A stretch of 64,000 nucleotides of DNA from Reddybacter sp041622675 (GTDB lineage Bacteria; Pseudomonadota; Gammaproteobacteria; Pseudomonadales; Porticoccaceae), in the NCBI GenBank assembly GCA_041622675.1, contig JBFJYH010000010.1, positions 1 through 64,000 of the forward strand. Direction: 5' to 3'. The position numbers and the translations under genes were made by a program. Of the stretch, positions 45,819 to 54,820 are shown in pieces. Below the pieces are notes generated by a model that saw only the letters and a list, made by a program, of their open reading frames with translations, did no database searches and was not told the DNA's origin. The first letter of the stretch is position 1; each line of letters opens with the position of its first letter.

Positions 45819-45846
45819 TTGCAATAGTTTTTAGTCGCTGTAGAAT
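45819..45846 (+). promoter_or_regulatory. Predicted promoter of the FadL-family gene
   Basis: TTGCAA (45819-45824), a 16-bp spacer and TAGAAT (45841-45846), about 45 bp before ATG 45892. Predicted from consensus only. Confidence 0.4.
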
Positions 45847-45891
45847 CCAGCCCTCATATATTAATAATTTCTGATATAATAAAGGGCCTGC

Positions 45892-47257
45892 ATGAATTAC
45901 CTTCATATTACACCAGTAAGTTACTCACGAACGCTACTCGCCATATCCTCCTTACTCGTCATACTCTTCCTACCCGCTAGCAAAAGCTACGCCAGCGGCG
46001 TTAATGTTGAGGGGCTGGGGGGTCAGAGCAATGAGCATGGGCGGCGCGTTTGTTGGTTTAGCCGATGATGCTTCTGCTATTTTTTGGAACCCCGCAGGAC
46101 TGAGCCAGCTAAAGGGCTCGGGGATGGCGATGGGTATTTATACTATGACGCCAGATATCAATGATGATGATGGCGTGACGAACAGGCGAATTGGCGATCC
46201 AAACGACCCTTTCGACCCAAATAAAGGCGATGTTTTCCCCGCTTTTTACGACACTGAACCCGCTAGTTTTGACGATACAGACGAGTTGTGGCTGCTAGCA
46301 GCCACCATGCCTTCCATCGTAGCTTACAAAAACTATGGCGACTTCACCGTTGCTGGCGGTTTCTACGGAACTGGCGGTGCTTATTCAAAATACAACGACA
46401 CCATTCGCGATCCACAGACTGACGCCAAAATTGATGCCGATCTCTTTGCCATTCTAGCCTTAATGACCTTCAACACTTCCATTGGTTATCAAGTGACGGA
46501 TAAATTCAGCCTCGGCGTTGGCCTAGACATTCTGGTCAATGTCTGGAGGGGAGATGTCGATAAAGAGTATGTCGCCCCTGACTCCAACCTTGACTACGGA
46601 TATAACCTACGATTGCGCAAGTGGGGTTATGGCTTTCAAGGCAATTTTGGCGCCCATTATAAATTCAACGACCAATGGAGTATTGGCGCAATTTATCGCA
46701 CCGGTAGCAGCTTTAAACTCAAAGGGGACACTAGCGTCCGCGTTGTAGGCGGCAGCGCTATCGAACCCTACAAAACCAAAGAAAAAAGCGATGGCCACAC
46801 TGATTTTAAATACGGCGCCTCCTGGGGAGTCGGAGTGGCTTATAAACCCACTGAAAAACTGACGGTAACCTTCGATTTTGTTGAAAATGACTGGACTGAC
46901 TTTAACTGGCCTGGCTCCAACGCGTCTTATGACGATCAAGGAAAATTCCTTCGAGATAGCAATGGAGACCCCGGATGGAAGCGCGCCCATGGCTATCATG
47001 TCGGGATGGAATTTAAGAAGACTGATCGCATAACACTGCGGGCTGGCTACTTAAATGAGGCCTCTGGCGTACCGTCTGACTTTGAGAGCGTTGTCACCAC
47101 TACGATTGGTGACGTTCAGATTGCCAATGTTGGCATGGGCGTCAAGTACGATACCTGGACTATCGATTATATGGTCGGCTCAATGTGGGGCGATAACGGC
47201 CAAGGTGTAGAGCACGTTTGCTATGACTTTGCCGTGAGCTTTATGAGAAAGCTTTAA
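45892..47257 (+). pseudogene. OMPP1/FadL-family outer-membrane protein with a one-base frameshift
   Basis: Intact reading would be about 454 residues. From ATG 45892 the frame encodes a signal peptide (LLAISSLLVILFLPASKSYA) and then SGVNVEGLG, but ends at TGA soon after the six-G run at 46017-46022. Dropping one G joins it to the frame starting GVRAMSMGGAFVGLADD and continuing as a FadL-type barrel (IFWNPAGLSQLKG, many beta strands) to 47257. An ATG at 46004 in the second frame has no signal or ribosome site. Either a real mutation or a base error. FadL proteins import hydrophobic compounds such as fatty acids. Confidence 0.85.
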
Positions 47258-47279
47258 ACAGGCCTCGAGGATATCAACC

Positions 47280-47320
47280 CTTCTGCTAATACGGGCTATT
47301 TAGCCCCGTATTAGCAGAAG
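47280..47320. terminator. Long hairpin after the FadL-family gene
   Basis: CTTCTGCTAATACGGG (47280-47295) and CCCGTATTAGCAGAAG (47305-47320) are perfect 16-bp inverted arms with a nine-base loop, 22 bp after the stop. No T-tract follows. Likely a transcript end or RNA-stabilising hairpin. Confidence 0.65.
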
Positions 47321-47392
47321 ATCAACTCTACTCAATAAAACACTCCAACTAAGAATTACAGTCCACCTTTTCAGAAGAGAGGGTAGGCTTGT

Positions 47393-47605
47393 TTGAGCAT
47401 TGATCGACCCGACATCTCGCAGTGGTTAGTGGGGCAAGATGTCATTGAACGTGGGCGAAGGCTGCAAATGCTTGCCAACACCAAAAGCGACAAGTCATTA
47501 CCCATAACTATTAACGGCTCAAAGCAATGGCTTTATACAAGCTTCGAAATGAGCCTACAAAGTTTCCAGCGGCTGATCAGCAATAACTTGCTGGCAAGTG
47601 CATAG
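47393..47605 (+). CDS. Small hypothetical protein
   Basis: 70 residues, MSIDRPDISQWLVGQDVIERG at the start. TTG start at 47393 with AGAGGG/TAGG upstream but loose spacing. No signal peptide, membrane segment or domain I recognise; a Trp-rich middle (SKQWLYTSFEMS) and hydrophilic composition look protein-like. Lies between the FadL-family hairpin and serA (convergent). Could be spurious. Confidence 0.4.
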   Translation: MSIDRPDISQWLVGQDVIERGRRLQMLANTKSDKSLPITINGSKQWLYTSFEMSLQSFQRLISNNLLASA

Positions 47606-47642
47606 GCGCCAAAAGAAAACCCTCAGCGCAACCATCTAATAC

Positions 47643-48872
47643 TCAAAACAACACCCGACAACGAATAGTGCCCTCAATGGCCTTCAATTCTTCTAGAGCC
47701 TGGTCGCTATAACCCACAGCAACATCAATCACCACATAACCAATTTGCTCATTGGTCTGTAGATATTGGCCGGTAATATTCACGGCACTATCGCTAAACA
47801 CCTGGTTTATGGCACTCATAATACCGGGGACATTGCGGTGTATGTGGAGCAAACGGTGGGAGCCTTCGTGGGAGGGCAGTGCCACCGGGGGAAAGTTGAC
47901 CGAACCGAGGGTGGTACCATTATCGCTGTAGCGGATGAGTTTTTCCGCCACCTCGCCGCCGATATTTTCCTGGGCTTCTTCGGTGGACCCCCCCACATGG
48001 GGGGTCAAAATTACGTTGTCGAATTCACGAAGAGGAGAGCGGAATTCCTCTTGATTACTCCCGGGCTCGCTGGGGAATACGTCGACGGCAGCGCCGGCTA
48101 AGCGCTGTTCAGACAGGGCCTCGCACAGGGCGTCAATAGCAATCACCTGCCCGCGGGCGGCGTTAATCAGCACCGCACCGGGTTTCATTGCCGCTAGGCG
48201 CCCACTGTCCATCATGTTACGCGTGGCCTTAGTATCCGGCACATGCAAGGAGACCATATCAGCGCAAGCCAGCAGGTCGTCGAGCTCGGCAACCTGCTCA
48301 GCATTACCAAGGGGCAGACGCGTAACCACATCGTAAAACTTAACCTTCATACCCAAGGATTCAGCCAACACGCTGACCTGGCTACCAATATTGCCGTATC
48401 CGACAATACCCAAGGTTTTACCACGCACTTCATAAGAGCCTACGGCGGATTTTTGCCACACGCCGCGGTGAGCCTTGGCATTTTTTTCGGGGATGCCACG
48501 CATCAACATAATCGCCTCGGCGACGACCAATTCAGCAACGCTGCGAGTATTGGAATAGGGGGCGTTAAACACCACCGTGCCGCGCTCAGTCGCAGCCTTT
48601 AAATCAACTTGGTTAGTACCAATGCAAAAACAACCGATTGCCATCAGTTTATTGGCACTCGCCAGCACGTCGGCCGTTAACTGAGTGCGCGAGCGAATGC
48701 CGACAAAATGTGCGTCGGCAATTTTGCCCTTTAGCTCGGCATCGTCCAGCGCCCCTTTGATATATTCGATGTTGCTATAGCCGGAGGCATTAAGGGCGTC
48801 GACAGCCGAGGGGTGAACACCTTCGAGCAGCAGTATGCGGATTTTCGATTTATCGAGCGAGACAGAAGCCAC
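47643..48872 (-). CDS. serA: D-3-phosphoglycerate dehydrogenase
   Basis: 409 residues from GTG 48872 (MASVSLDKSKIRILLLEGVH), preceded by GAGGTG; the open frame to 48983 is too long. First step of serine synthesis. NAD motif LGIVGYGNIGSQVSVLAESL, active-site region INAARGQVI, Asp/Glu-His pair ending in LTPHVGGSTEEAQENIG, and a C-terminal ACT domain (LLHIHRNVPGIMSAINQVF) for serine feedback. Length equals E. coli SerA. Such enzymes also reduce 2-oxoglutarate to D-2-hydroxyglutarate, which the divergent neighbour would reoxidise. Confidence 0.97.
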   Translation of the reverse strand: MASVSLDKSKIRILLLEGVHPSAVDALNASGYSNIEYIKGALDDAELKGKIADAHFVGIRSRTQLTADVLASANKLMAIGCFCIGTNQVDLKAATERGTVVFNAPYSNTRSVAELVVAEAIMLMRGIPEKNAKAHRGVWQKSAVGSYEVRGKTLGIVGYGNIGSQVSVLAESLGMKVKFYDVVTRLPLGNAEQVAELDDLLACADMVSLHVPDTKATRNMMDSGRLAAMKPGAVLINAARGQVIAIDALCEALSEQRLAGAAVDVFPSEPGSNQEEFRSPLREFDNVILTPHVGGSTEEAQENIGGEVAEKLIRYSDNGTTLGSVNFPPVALPSHEGSHRLLHIHRNVPGIMSAINQVFSDSAVNITGQYLQTNEQIGYVVIDVAVGYSDQALEELKAIEGTIRCRVLF

Positions 48873-49023
48873 AGTGCACCTCAAAGGGTAAAAAAAAGGG
48901 GCGACATGGTAACATATCCAGTGCTGTCCCTCGCCTTGTGAACGCCGATGGCCCTCAACAAAGCCGGCCATCGAAATTGGCAACTCGCCGAGAACCTCTC
49001 ACACATCAACAGAGCCCAACACA

Positions 49024-50409
49024 ATGGACCAAAAGATCTTGCAACAACTTCAAGCCATCGTCGGTGAGAGCCGGGTTCTCACCGACGCCGACAGCCTGCA
49101 AAACTATGGCGTCGACCGCACCACGGTCTGGACCGCAGCGCCCTGTGCAGTGGTATTGCCGGGTAAGATTGAAGAGGTGCAGGCTATTGTGCGACTCGCA
49201 GGCAACGAAAACCTGGCCATTGTGCCCTCGGGTGGGCGCACTGGGTTAAGCGGTGGCGCGGTGGCCAAATCGGGCGAGCTGGTACTGGCCCTCGATCGCA
49301 TGAACAAGATGATCAACTTCAGCGCTGTGGATCGCAGTCTCACCTGTGAGGCGGGCCTCATCACCCAACAGCTACAGGAATACGCCGCAGAACAGGGCTT
49401 GTTTTACCCGGTGGACTTCGCTTCGGCGGGTTCCAGCCAAATTGGCGGCAATATCGCCACCAACGCGGGTGGCATTAACGTAATTCGCTACGGTATGACT
49501 CGCGATTGGGTGCTCGGACTAAAGGTGGTAACTGGCAATGGCGATATTCTCGAACTCAATCGAGGGCTGATTAAAAATAACACCGGTTATGACTTCCGGC
49601 ATTTACTGATTGGTTCTGAGGGCACCCTGGCCATTATTTGCGAAGCCACCCTGCGCCTTGCACCACCGCCGAAAGACCCCACCGTATTAGTGCTGGGCGT
49701 GAGTGACTTCCCAGCGATTATGGATGTACTGAAAACCTACAGCGGCACCTTAACACTCAACGCCTTTGAGTTTTTCTCCGATCTCGCTCTCGACAAAGTT
49801 CTCGCCCACCAACCACTAACCGCGCCCTTTGAGCAGCGCACTCCCTACTATGCACTACTGGAATTTGAGCAAACGACCCCCGAGGTGCTCGATACGGCCA
49901 TGACCTTGTTTGAAGACTGTGTGAAAGCAGGCTGGGTGCTCGACGGCGTGGTCAGCCAAAACCAGACCCAGGCAAAAAACCTCTGGCGCCTGCGCGAGGA
50001 CATCTCTGAAACCCTGTCTTTTACTAAGCCCTATAAAAACGATATCTCGGTGCAGGTCTCGCAAATGCCCGATTTTATTCGCGCCGTCGATGAGCTCGCC
50101 AGCCAGCGCTACCCCAACTTTGAAGTGGTCTGGTACGGACATATTGGCGACGGCAACTTGCATTTAAATATCCTGAAGCCCGACGCACTGAGTATTGAAA
50201 ACTTTACCCAACAGTGCAGTAGTGTCAGTGTCGAAGTCGCTGAACTGGTACAAGACTTTAATGGTAGCGTCTCTGCCGAACACGGCATTGGTCTGTTGAA
50301 AAAGTCCTATTTGAGCTATACCCGCAGTGAGGCAGAAATTGCACTCATGCAACAAATAAAATGCCTCTTCGACCCGAGAGGCATACTCAATCCTGGAAAA
50401 TTATTCTAA
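49024..50409 (+). CDS. FAD-linked dehydrogenase, probable D-2-hydroxyglutarate dehydrogenase
   Basis: 461 residues. FAD-binding PCMH-type domain (about 35-215) with VPSGGRTGLSGGAVAKSGE, FASAGSSQIGGNIATNAGG, DFRHLLIGSEGTLAII, and the C-terminal metal-binding half with WYGHIGDGNLHLNI and SAEHGIGLLKK. Family also includes GlcD and D-lactate dehydrogenases. Divergent position beside serA is that of the Pseudomonas D-2-hydroxyglutarate dehydrogenase, so this function is favoured. ATG 49024. Confidence 0.83.
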   Translation: MDQKILQQLQAIVGESRVLTDADSLQNYGVDRTTVWTAAPCAVVLPGKIEEVQAIVRLAGNENLAIVPSGGRTGLSGGAVAKSGELVLALDRMNKMINFSAVDRSLTCEAGLITQQLQEYAAEQGLFYPVDFASAGSSQIGGNIATNAGGINVIRYGMTRDWVLGLKVVTGNGDILELNRGLIKNNTGYDFRHLLIGSEGTLAIICEATLRLAPPPKDPTVLVLGVSDFPAIMDVLKTYSGTLTLNAFEFFSDLALDKVLAHQPLTAPFEQRTPYYALLEFEQTTPEVLDTAMTLFEDCVKAGWVLDGVVSQNQTQAKNLWRLREDISETLSFTKPYKNDISVQVSQMPDFIRAVDELASQRYPNFEVVWYGHIGDGNLHLNILKPDALSIENFTQQCSSVSVEVAELVQDFNGSVSAEHGIGLLKKSYLSYTRSEAEIALMQQIKCLFDPRGILNPGKLF

Positions 50410-50428
50410 CGACACGGGCGGCAAAGCC

Positions 50429-51094
50429 ATGCGCTACGCACATCAGTTTATTGACAACAGTCCTTGTAACCTACCACCCGGCAAAGTGGTTTGCGTGGGT
50501 CTCAACTACGCCGCCCACGTCAACGAAATGAACAGCAAAAACATCGGCGAGCCACTACTTTTTATTAAACCCGCCACAGCATTAACACCGATTGAAGCAC
50601 CCATACAGATACCTAAAGGCCGTGGCGCCTGCCACTTTGAAACTGAAATGGCCCTGCTCATTGGCGAACCCCTGAAACACTGCAAAGAAGAAGACGTGCT
50701 TGGCGCGATAGCGGGCGTCGCTATCGCCCTCGACCTCACCCTGCGGGACCTGCAAAAAACATTAAAAACCGCAGGCCAACCCTGGGAGAAAGCCAAGGGT
50801 TGGGACGGCGCCTGCCCTCTTTCGCCTTTTGTAAAAACCCAAGCTGTTGACGACTTTCAAGATCTGGGCATTAAACTGTGGCAAAACGGTGATTTGAAGC
50901 AAGATGGCAACACCCGGCAAATGCTCACCCCCGTGGTACCACTCATTTGCCACATCACAGAGTTTTTTAGCCTACAACCTGGCGATGTAGTCTTAACCGG
51001 CACTCCCGAGGGGGTTGGCCCCCTAAACGCTGGTGACCAGCTGAGCCTCGAACTCGCAGGCTTATTAAAAATCAACGCCGGCATGGTGGTCTAG
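50429..51094 (+). CDS. Fumarylacetoacetate hydrolase family protein
   Basis: 221 residues. Metal-dependent FAH fold of the short YcgM/FAHD1 type (acylpyruvase or oxaloacetate decarboxylase activities in relatives). KVVCVGLNYAAHVNEM, the ligand run CHFETEMALLIGEPL, AIALDLTLRDLQ, KGWDGACPLSPFV and VVLTGTPEGVGPL. ATG 50429, 19 bp after the dehydrogenase gene, so probably co-transcribed. Exact substrate unknown. Confidence 0.88.
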   Translation: MRYAHQFIDNSPCNLPPGKVVCVGLNYAAHVNEMNSKNIGEPLLFIKPATALTPIEAPIQIPKGRGACHFETEMALLIGEPLKHCKEEDVLGAIAGVAIALDLTLRDLQKTLKTAGQPWEKAKGWDGACPLSPFVKTQAVDDFQDLGIKLWQNGDLKQDGNTRQMLTPVVPLICHITEFFSLQPGDVVLTGTPEGVGPLNAGDQLSLELAGLLKINAGMVV

Positions 51095-51155
51095 CCCACG
51101 ACACACTGCGCTTTTAGAGACAAGAAGAGAAACCAAAAAGGCTAGCCTATTAAGC

Positions 51156-52223
51156 TCAAGGCTTGAGTAAATGCCCTTGGCGAATCAAGTCTTCAACGGT
51201 ATCGACCAAGGTCTCGCGCACCGGGCGAAACTCCATACCCAGTTCGGCATGAATTTTAGCATTGCTAATACGCATGGTTTTGCCAAGGTGGGAGCGAATA
51301 AAGTCTCCGGCTCCACTCGGCTGAGTATAGGATAACAACTTCACCATAGTGCTGATCCACCCCGCGCTCATATCCCGTCGCGGCAGGCGATAATTGCTGT
51401 AGCCGGCCTCGCGTAAAAAGGCGACAATTTCACCCATCGACATAGCTTCGCTATAACAAATATAGCGACCTTCTGCTTCGTCTTTATCGAGAGCCAACAC
51501 ATGGGCACGAGCTACGTCACAGACATCAACCATGCAGAAATTGAGCGCCATAACGGCAGGGTAAGTGCCACTGAGCAAGTCACGGACCACCTGGTTACTA
51601 CTATTTAAACCCGGGCCAATCGCCTTGCCAATCACCATGGAGGGGTTTATGGCCACCACATCAAATCGACGCTCCTGTTCACGCATAAAATGCCAGGCGG
51701 TTTGTTCAGCCATCGCTTTTGAATAGAAGTAGGCATTACGGGTAAGCGAGGATTTACTGTTCCAGTCTGTTTCGGTAAAAACATGCTCATCATCGGGCTC
51801 ATCCGTTATTGCCGCCAACGACGAGGTCAGCACTACGCGTTTAACACTGGAAGCTTTAGCGCAAGCCTGTAGTACATTGAGGGTACCATTCACTGCCGGG
51901 TCGACCATTTCCTCTTGCGGATTTTTACTTTCTAGCAAATAGGGGCTGGCCGCATGGATGACATAGTCGCAGTCGGCAAAAGCAGTGTCGAAAGAGCCTG
52001 ACTGGATTAAGTCAGCCCACACCAGCTCGAGATTTTCATCCGCACCAGGTAGTTGTTTTAAGTAGGCGTACCGACTATCGTCGGCCTCGCCCCTCACTGT
52101 ACCCCTGACCTTGAAGCCTCTGAGCAATAATTCACGAATAGTCTGCCCAGCAATAAAGCCCGAGGCCCCGGTGACACAAACTCTAGATTGAGACGATACT
52201 GACAAACCCTCGCTATCCGACAT
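51156..52223 (-). CDS. NAD-dependent epimerase/reductase, dihydroflavonol-reductase-like
   Basis: About 355 residues. Extended SDR: nucleotide motif VCVTGASGFIAGQTIRELL, VIHAASPY, VVLTSSLAAI, and catalytic Tyr/Lys in YFYSKAMAEQ. Relatives reduce aldehydes or ketones with NADPH; physiological substrate unknown. ATG 52223 is taken, though a GTG at 52226 is in frame. Ten bases or so after the classical SDR on the same strand, suggesting one pathway. Confidence 0.85.
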   Translation of the reverse strand: MSDSEGLSVSSQSRVCVTGASGFIAGQTIRELLLRGFKVRGTVRGEADDSRYAYLKQLPGADENLELVWADLIQSGSFDTAFADCDYVIHAASPYLLESKNPQEEMVDPAVNGTLNVLQACAKASSVKRVVLTSSLAAITDEPDDEHVFTETDWNSKSSLTRNAYFYSKAMAEQTAWHFMREQERRFDVVAINPSMVIGKAIGPGLNSSNQVVRDLLSGTYPAVMALNFCMVDVCDVARAHVLALDKDEAEGRYICYSEAMSMGEIVAFLREAGYSNYRLPRRDMSAGWISTMVKLLSYTQPSGAGDFIRSHLGKTMRISNAKIHAELGMEFRPVRETLVDTVEDLIRQGHLLKP

Positions 52224-52236
52224 CACAAAACCCGCT

Positions 52237-53166
52237 CTAGCCTTCCTGCTCGGCGGGAGCTGGATTGGGTCGACCGACCATCAACGAGCCGGGTACCGCA
52301 TCAATTAAATCTTCAACGCTAAATTGGCCGTTGTTGTCGGTTTTGAGCAGCATTTTCTCTTCAACCGGCTCGCAGTACACCGACACTCGGCCCCGCTCGA
52401 CATGGAAGATTTGGCCATTCACATCGGCCGCGGCGTCGGTACCAAGATAGGCCACCATAGGTGCGACAAACTCTGGCCCAGGCATAGCCATCAGCGAGTC
52501 GTAGCGGTCTTGGGTAATCAGGCCAGCATCGAGACGCTTTTTCATACCGTCAATGACGCCTTGGTCAAGGGTCATACGCGTCGCAGCAATGGGGCAAATC
52601 GCATTGGCAGTCACACCGTAACGACCCAGCTCGCGCGCCAGCGAGCGGGTAAAACTGACAATGCCACCTTTGGCCGCCGCGTAGTTCGACTGACCGACAC
52701 TACCGCGCCAGGCGTCGGAGGCAAAATTGACGATGCGTCCAAAACGCTGACCGCGCATCACTTTAGCGGCGTGGTGGCACATATTGTAGTGACCCTTGAG
52801 GTGTACGCGGATCACTGTATCCCAGTCATCTTCACTCAAGTTCCAGATCATTCGTTCGCGCAGTACACCGGCGCAGTTAACCACCATGTCGACCGAGCCA
52901 AAGGCATCCACACAGGTGCCGATAATACCGGCTGCCGCTTCGTAATCATCGACCGGGGCGAGGGCAGAAACAGCCTGCCCACCAGCCGCTTCAATTTCAG
53001 TGACGACCTGGTTGGCAGGCGCGTCTTCCCCGCCTCGCCCACCGCGGTCGGCACCGGGATCGGCAACCACAACCCGTGCACCTTGCTCGGCCAGCACTAA
53101 GGCTATTTCACGACCAATACCCCGGCCACCGCCAGTGACAATGGCTGACTTACCCTCTAAATTCAT
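52237..53166 (-). CDS. SDR oxidoreductase, 3-hydroxyacyl-CoA-dehydrogenase-like
   Basis: 309 residues from ATG 53166 (MNLEGKSAIVTGGGRGIGRE). Classical SDR: TGGGRGIG, VNCAGVLRERMIWNLSEDDW, FASDAWRGSVGQSNYAAAKG with Ser-Tyr-Lys. An extra stretch of about 60 residues follows the usual core end (VNGQIFHVERGRVSVY). The insert DPGADRGGRGGEDAPANQVV is like the dehydrogenase module of multifunctional enzyme 2, so fatty-acid or steroid side-chain oxidation is plausible but inferred. GGAG about nine bases upstream. Confidence 0.85.
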   Translation of the reverse strand: MNLEGKSAIVTGGGRGIGREIALVLAEQGARVVVADPGADRGGRGGEDAPANQVVTEIEAAGGQAVSALAPVDDYEAAAGIIGTCVDAFGSVDMVVNCAGVLRERMIWNLSEDDWDTVIRVHLKGHYNMCHHAAKVMRGQRFGRIVNFASDAWRGSVGQSNYAAAKGGIVSFTRSLARELGRYGVTANAICPIAATRMTLDQGVIDGMKKRLDAGLITQDRYDSLMAMPGPEFVAPMVAYLGTDAAADVNGQIFHVERGRVSVYCEPVEEKMLLKTDNNGQFSVEDLIDAVPGSLMVGRPNPAPAEQEG

Positions 53167-53422
53167 ACTATTAACTCCGTTAGTAAGCGTTTGAGAATAC
53201 TCAACGCTTGCAAAAATTGACGCTCCCAGCATTAACCGGGGCAGGTTAAATTATTGAACCCTGAGTGTAGCAGTTGGTGCTTGACGCACAAAGGGGGCGG
53301 CGACACCGTTCAACAAATGGGTAGCACATAGACACTCGCAGCCTACAAACCGGGGAGTATGACCGTGCACCCGCTATATAAAGCGGTTGATGTGCGTAGA
53401 TAGTAGGCACTGATGACAAGGT

Positions 53423-53953
53423 CTAACGCAACGCCACCCAGTCGAGCTCACACTCGCCAGCTGCCGTTGCCACGTAGGCAGAGTCACCAGTGATCGTGAT
53501 CGACAAGTCCATCGTGCGCTCTAATAAAGCTGTCAATGCTTGTACCTGTTGCCATTCAAACTGATAAACCGATACCGGGAGCTTGTTACATTGGTCTTCC
53601 ACCTGCGACCACCAAGCGTTTGACTTGCTATTAAAGCTGTAGACTTTAACGACTTTAGTAAGCCGCGAAGCCTTTTTTATTCGATCGACAGCTGGCTCGC
53701 CAACATCTATCCACAGTGCCAGCTCACCTGCCAATGTATGCAACCAAATATCGGGTTCATCAACCGCACTCAAACCTTGGGTAAAAGCCAGATGCTCCTG
53801 GGCATTGAGACAAAAGGCCAGTAGGCGCACCATCATTCGCTCGCCAGTTTCTGAGGGATGCTGGGCGACCGTTAAATTCAAGGTGTCGTAGTGATGGCGA
53901 TTTAGATCAGAGAGTGAAATTTTAAATTTAAATATGGTTGGCTTTAATGCCAC
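53423..53953 (-). CDS. YaeQ family protein
   Basis: 176 residues, near E. coli YaeQ (181). PD-(D/E)XK-like nuclease fold by family knowledge; cellular role unclear. KPTIFKFKISLSDLNRHHYDTLNLTVAQHPSET, ERMMVRLLAF, PDIWLHTLAGELALWIDVGEP and RLTKVVKVYSFNSKSNAWW are characteristic. GTG start at 53953 with GAGGAG about ten bases upstream. Single gene between the SDR pair and the enoyl-CoA hydratase. Confidence 0.9.
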   Translation of the reverse strand: MALKPTIFKFKISLSDLNRHHYDTLNLTVAQHPSETGERMMVRLLAFCLNAQEHLAFTQGLSAVDEPDIWLHTLAGELALWIDVGEPAVDRIKKASRLTKVVKVYSFNSKSNAWWSQVEDQCNKLPVSVYQFEWQQVQALTALLERTMDLSITITGDSAYVATAAGECELDWVALR

Positions 53954-54030
53954 GCAGACTCGCTCCTCATAACATCGCTAATTACTGGATGACGGATTAT
54001 AGAGTTTACGAATGAAGCCAGGGTAAATAC

Positions 54031-54819
54031 TTAGCGGTCTTCCCACTGCGGCTGACGTTTCCCCATAAAGGCGTCAATCCCCTCTTGGGCATCCCTCGCC
54101 ATCATGTTTTCAACCATCACTTGTCCGCAATAACTGTAGGCATCGATAAGGATTTTATCCCGCTGCTGATAAAAGGCTTGCTTGCCAATTTTTAAGGTCA
54201 GCGATGACTTGTTGGCAATTTTTGTGGCCAGCTCATCCACTTTTTGATCCAGCTCTTCACACGCTGTCACATAATTAACAAAGCCCATCTCGCAAGCTCT
54301 TTGGGCGGAAACAAAGTCACCGAGCAATAACATTTCCATAGCGTGTTTGGACGACACATTGCGCGACAACGCCACCATCGGCGTTGAGCAAAACAGTCCC
54401 AAATTAACACCCGGCGTTGCAAAGCGGCTATTTTCAGCGGCCACCGCCAAATCACAGGTAGCCACTAACTGACAGCCCGCTGCCGTTGCCACACCGTGCA
54501 CTTTGGCGATCACCGGTTTTGGCGACTGGATAATGGACAACATTAACTGAGAACAGGTGCTAAAGGTTTTTTCCTGAAAATCCCGCTCTGGATGCGCCCT
54601 AAGCTCAGCCAAGTCGTGACCCGCACAAAAGCCCTTGCCCGCACCGTCGAGGACGATAACTCTTACCTCAGTATCTGCTGAGCAGTCCTCGAACGCGGCA
54701 ATAAGCGCCGCCATACACGCTAGAGATAAGGCGTTATAGGCATTGGGGCGGTTAATAGTGATAGCCGCTACGCCCCGTGTATCTTTACTGATAACGACCA
54801 AGTCTGTTGTCGATTTCAT
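54031..54819 (-). CDS. Enoyl-CoA hydratase/isomerase family protein
   Basis: 262 residues from ATG 54819 (MKSTTDLVVISKDTRGVAAI), one base after the hemolysin III stop. Crotonase fold with INRPNAYNALSLACMAALIA, oxyanion-hole GAGKGFCAGHDLAEL and HGVATAAGCQLVATCDLAVAAEN. One catalytic Glu position looks substituted (PGVNLGLFCSTP), so hydratase activity is uncertain. An ATG at 54837 would overlap hemolysin III by 17 bases. Coupled to the preceding gene. Confidence 0.87.
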   Translation of the reverse strand: MKSTTDLVVISKDTRGVAAITINRPNAYNALSLACMAALIAAFEDCSADTEVRVIVLDGAGKGFCAGHDLAELRAHPERDFQEKTFSTCSQLMLSIIQSPKPVIAKVHGVATAAGCQLVATCDLAVAAENSRFATPGVNLGLFCSTPMVALSRNVSSKHAMEMLLLGDFVSAQRACEMGFVNYVTACEELDQKVDELATKIANKSSLTLKIGKQAFYQQRDKILIDAYSYCGQVMVENMMARDAQEGIDAFMGKRQPQWEDR

Positions 54820-54820
54820 C

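Noticed and set aside
46004..47257. Taking the FadL-family protein as starting at ATG 46004
   Set aside because: It would lack a signal peptide and a ribosome site; the signal peptide lies in the neighbouring frame at 45892.
52324..53100. Long plus-strand reading frame (258 codons)
   Set aside because: Lies entirely antisense to the SDR gene, whose motifs are clear; a codon-bias shadow.
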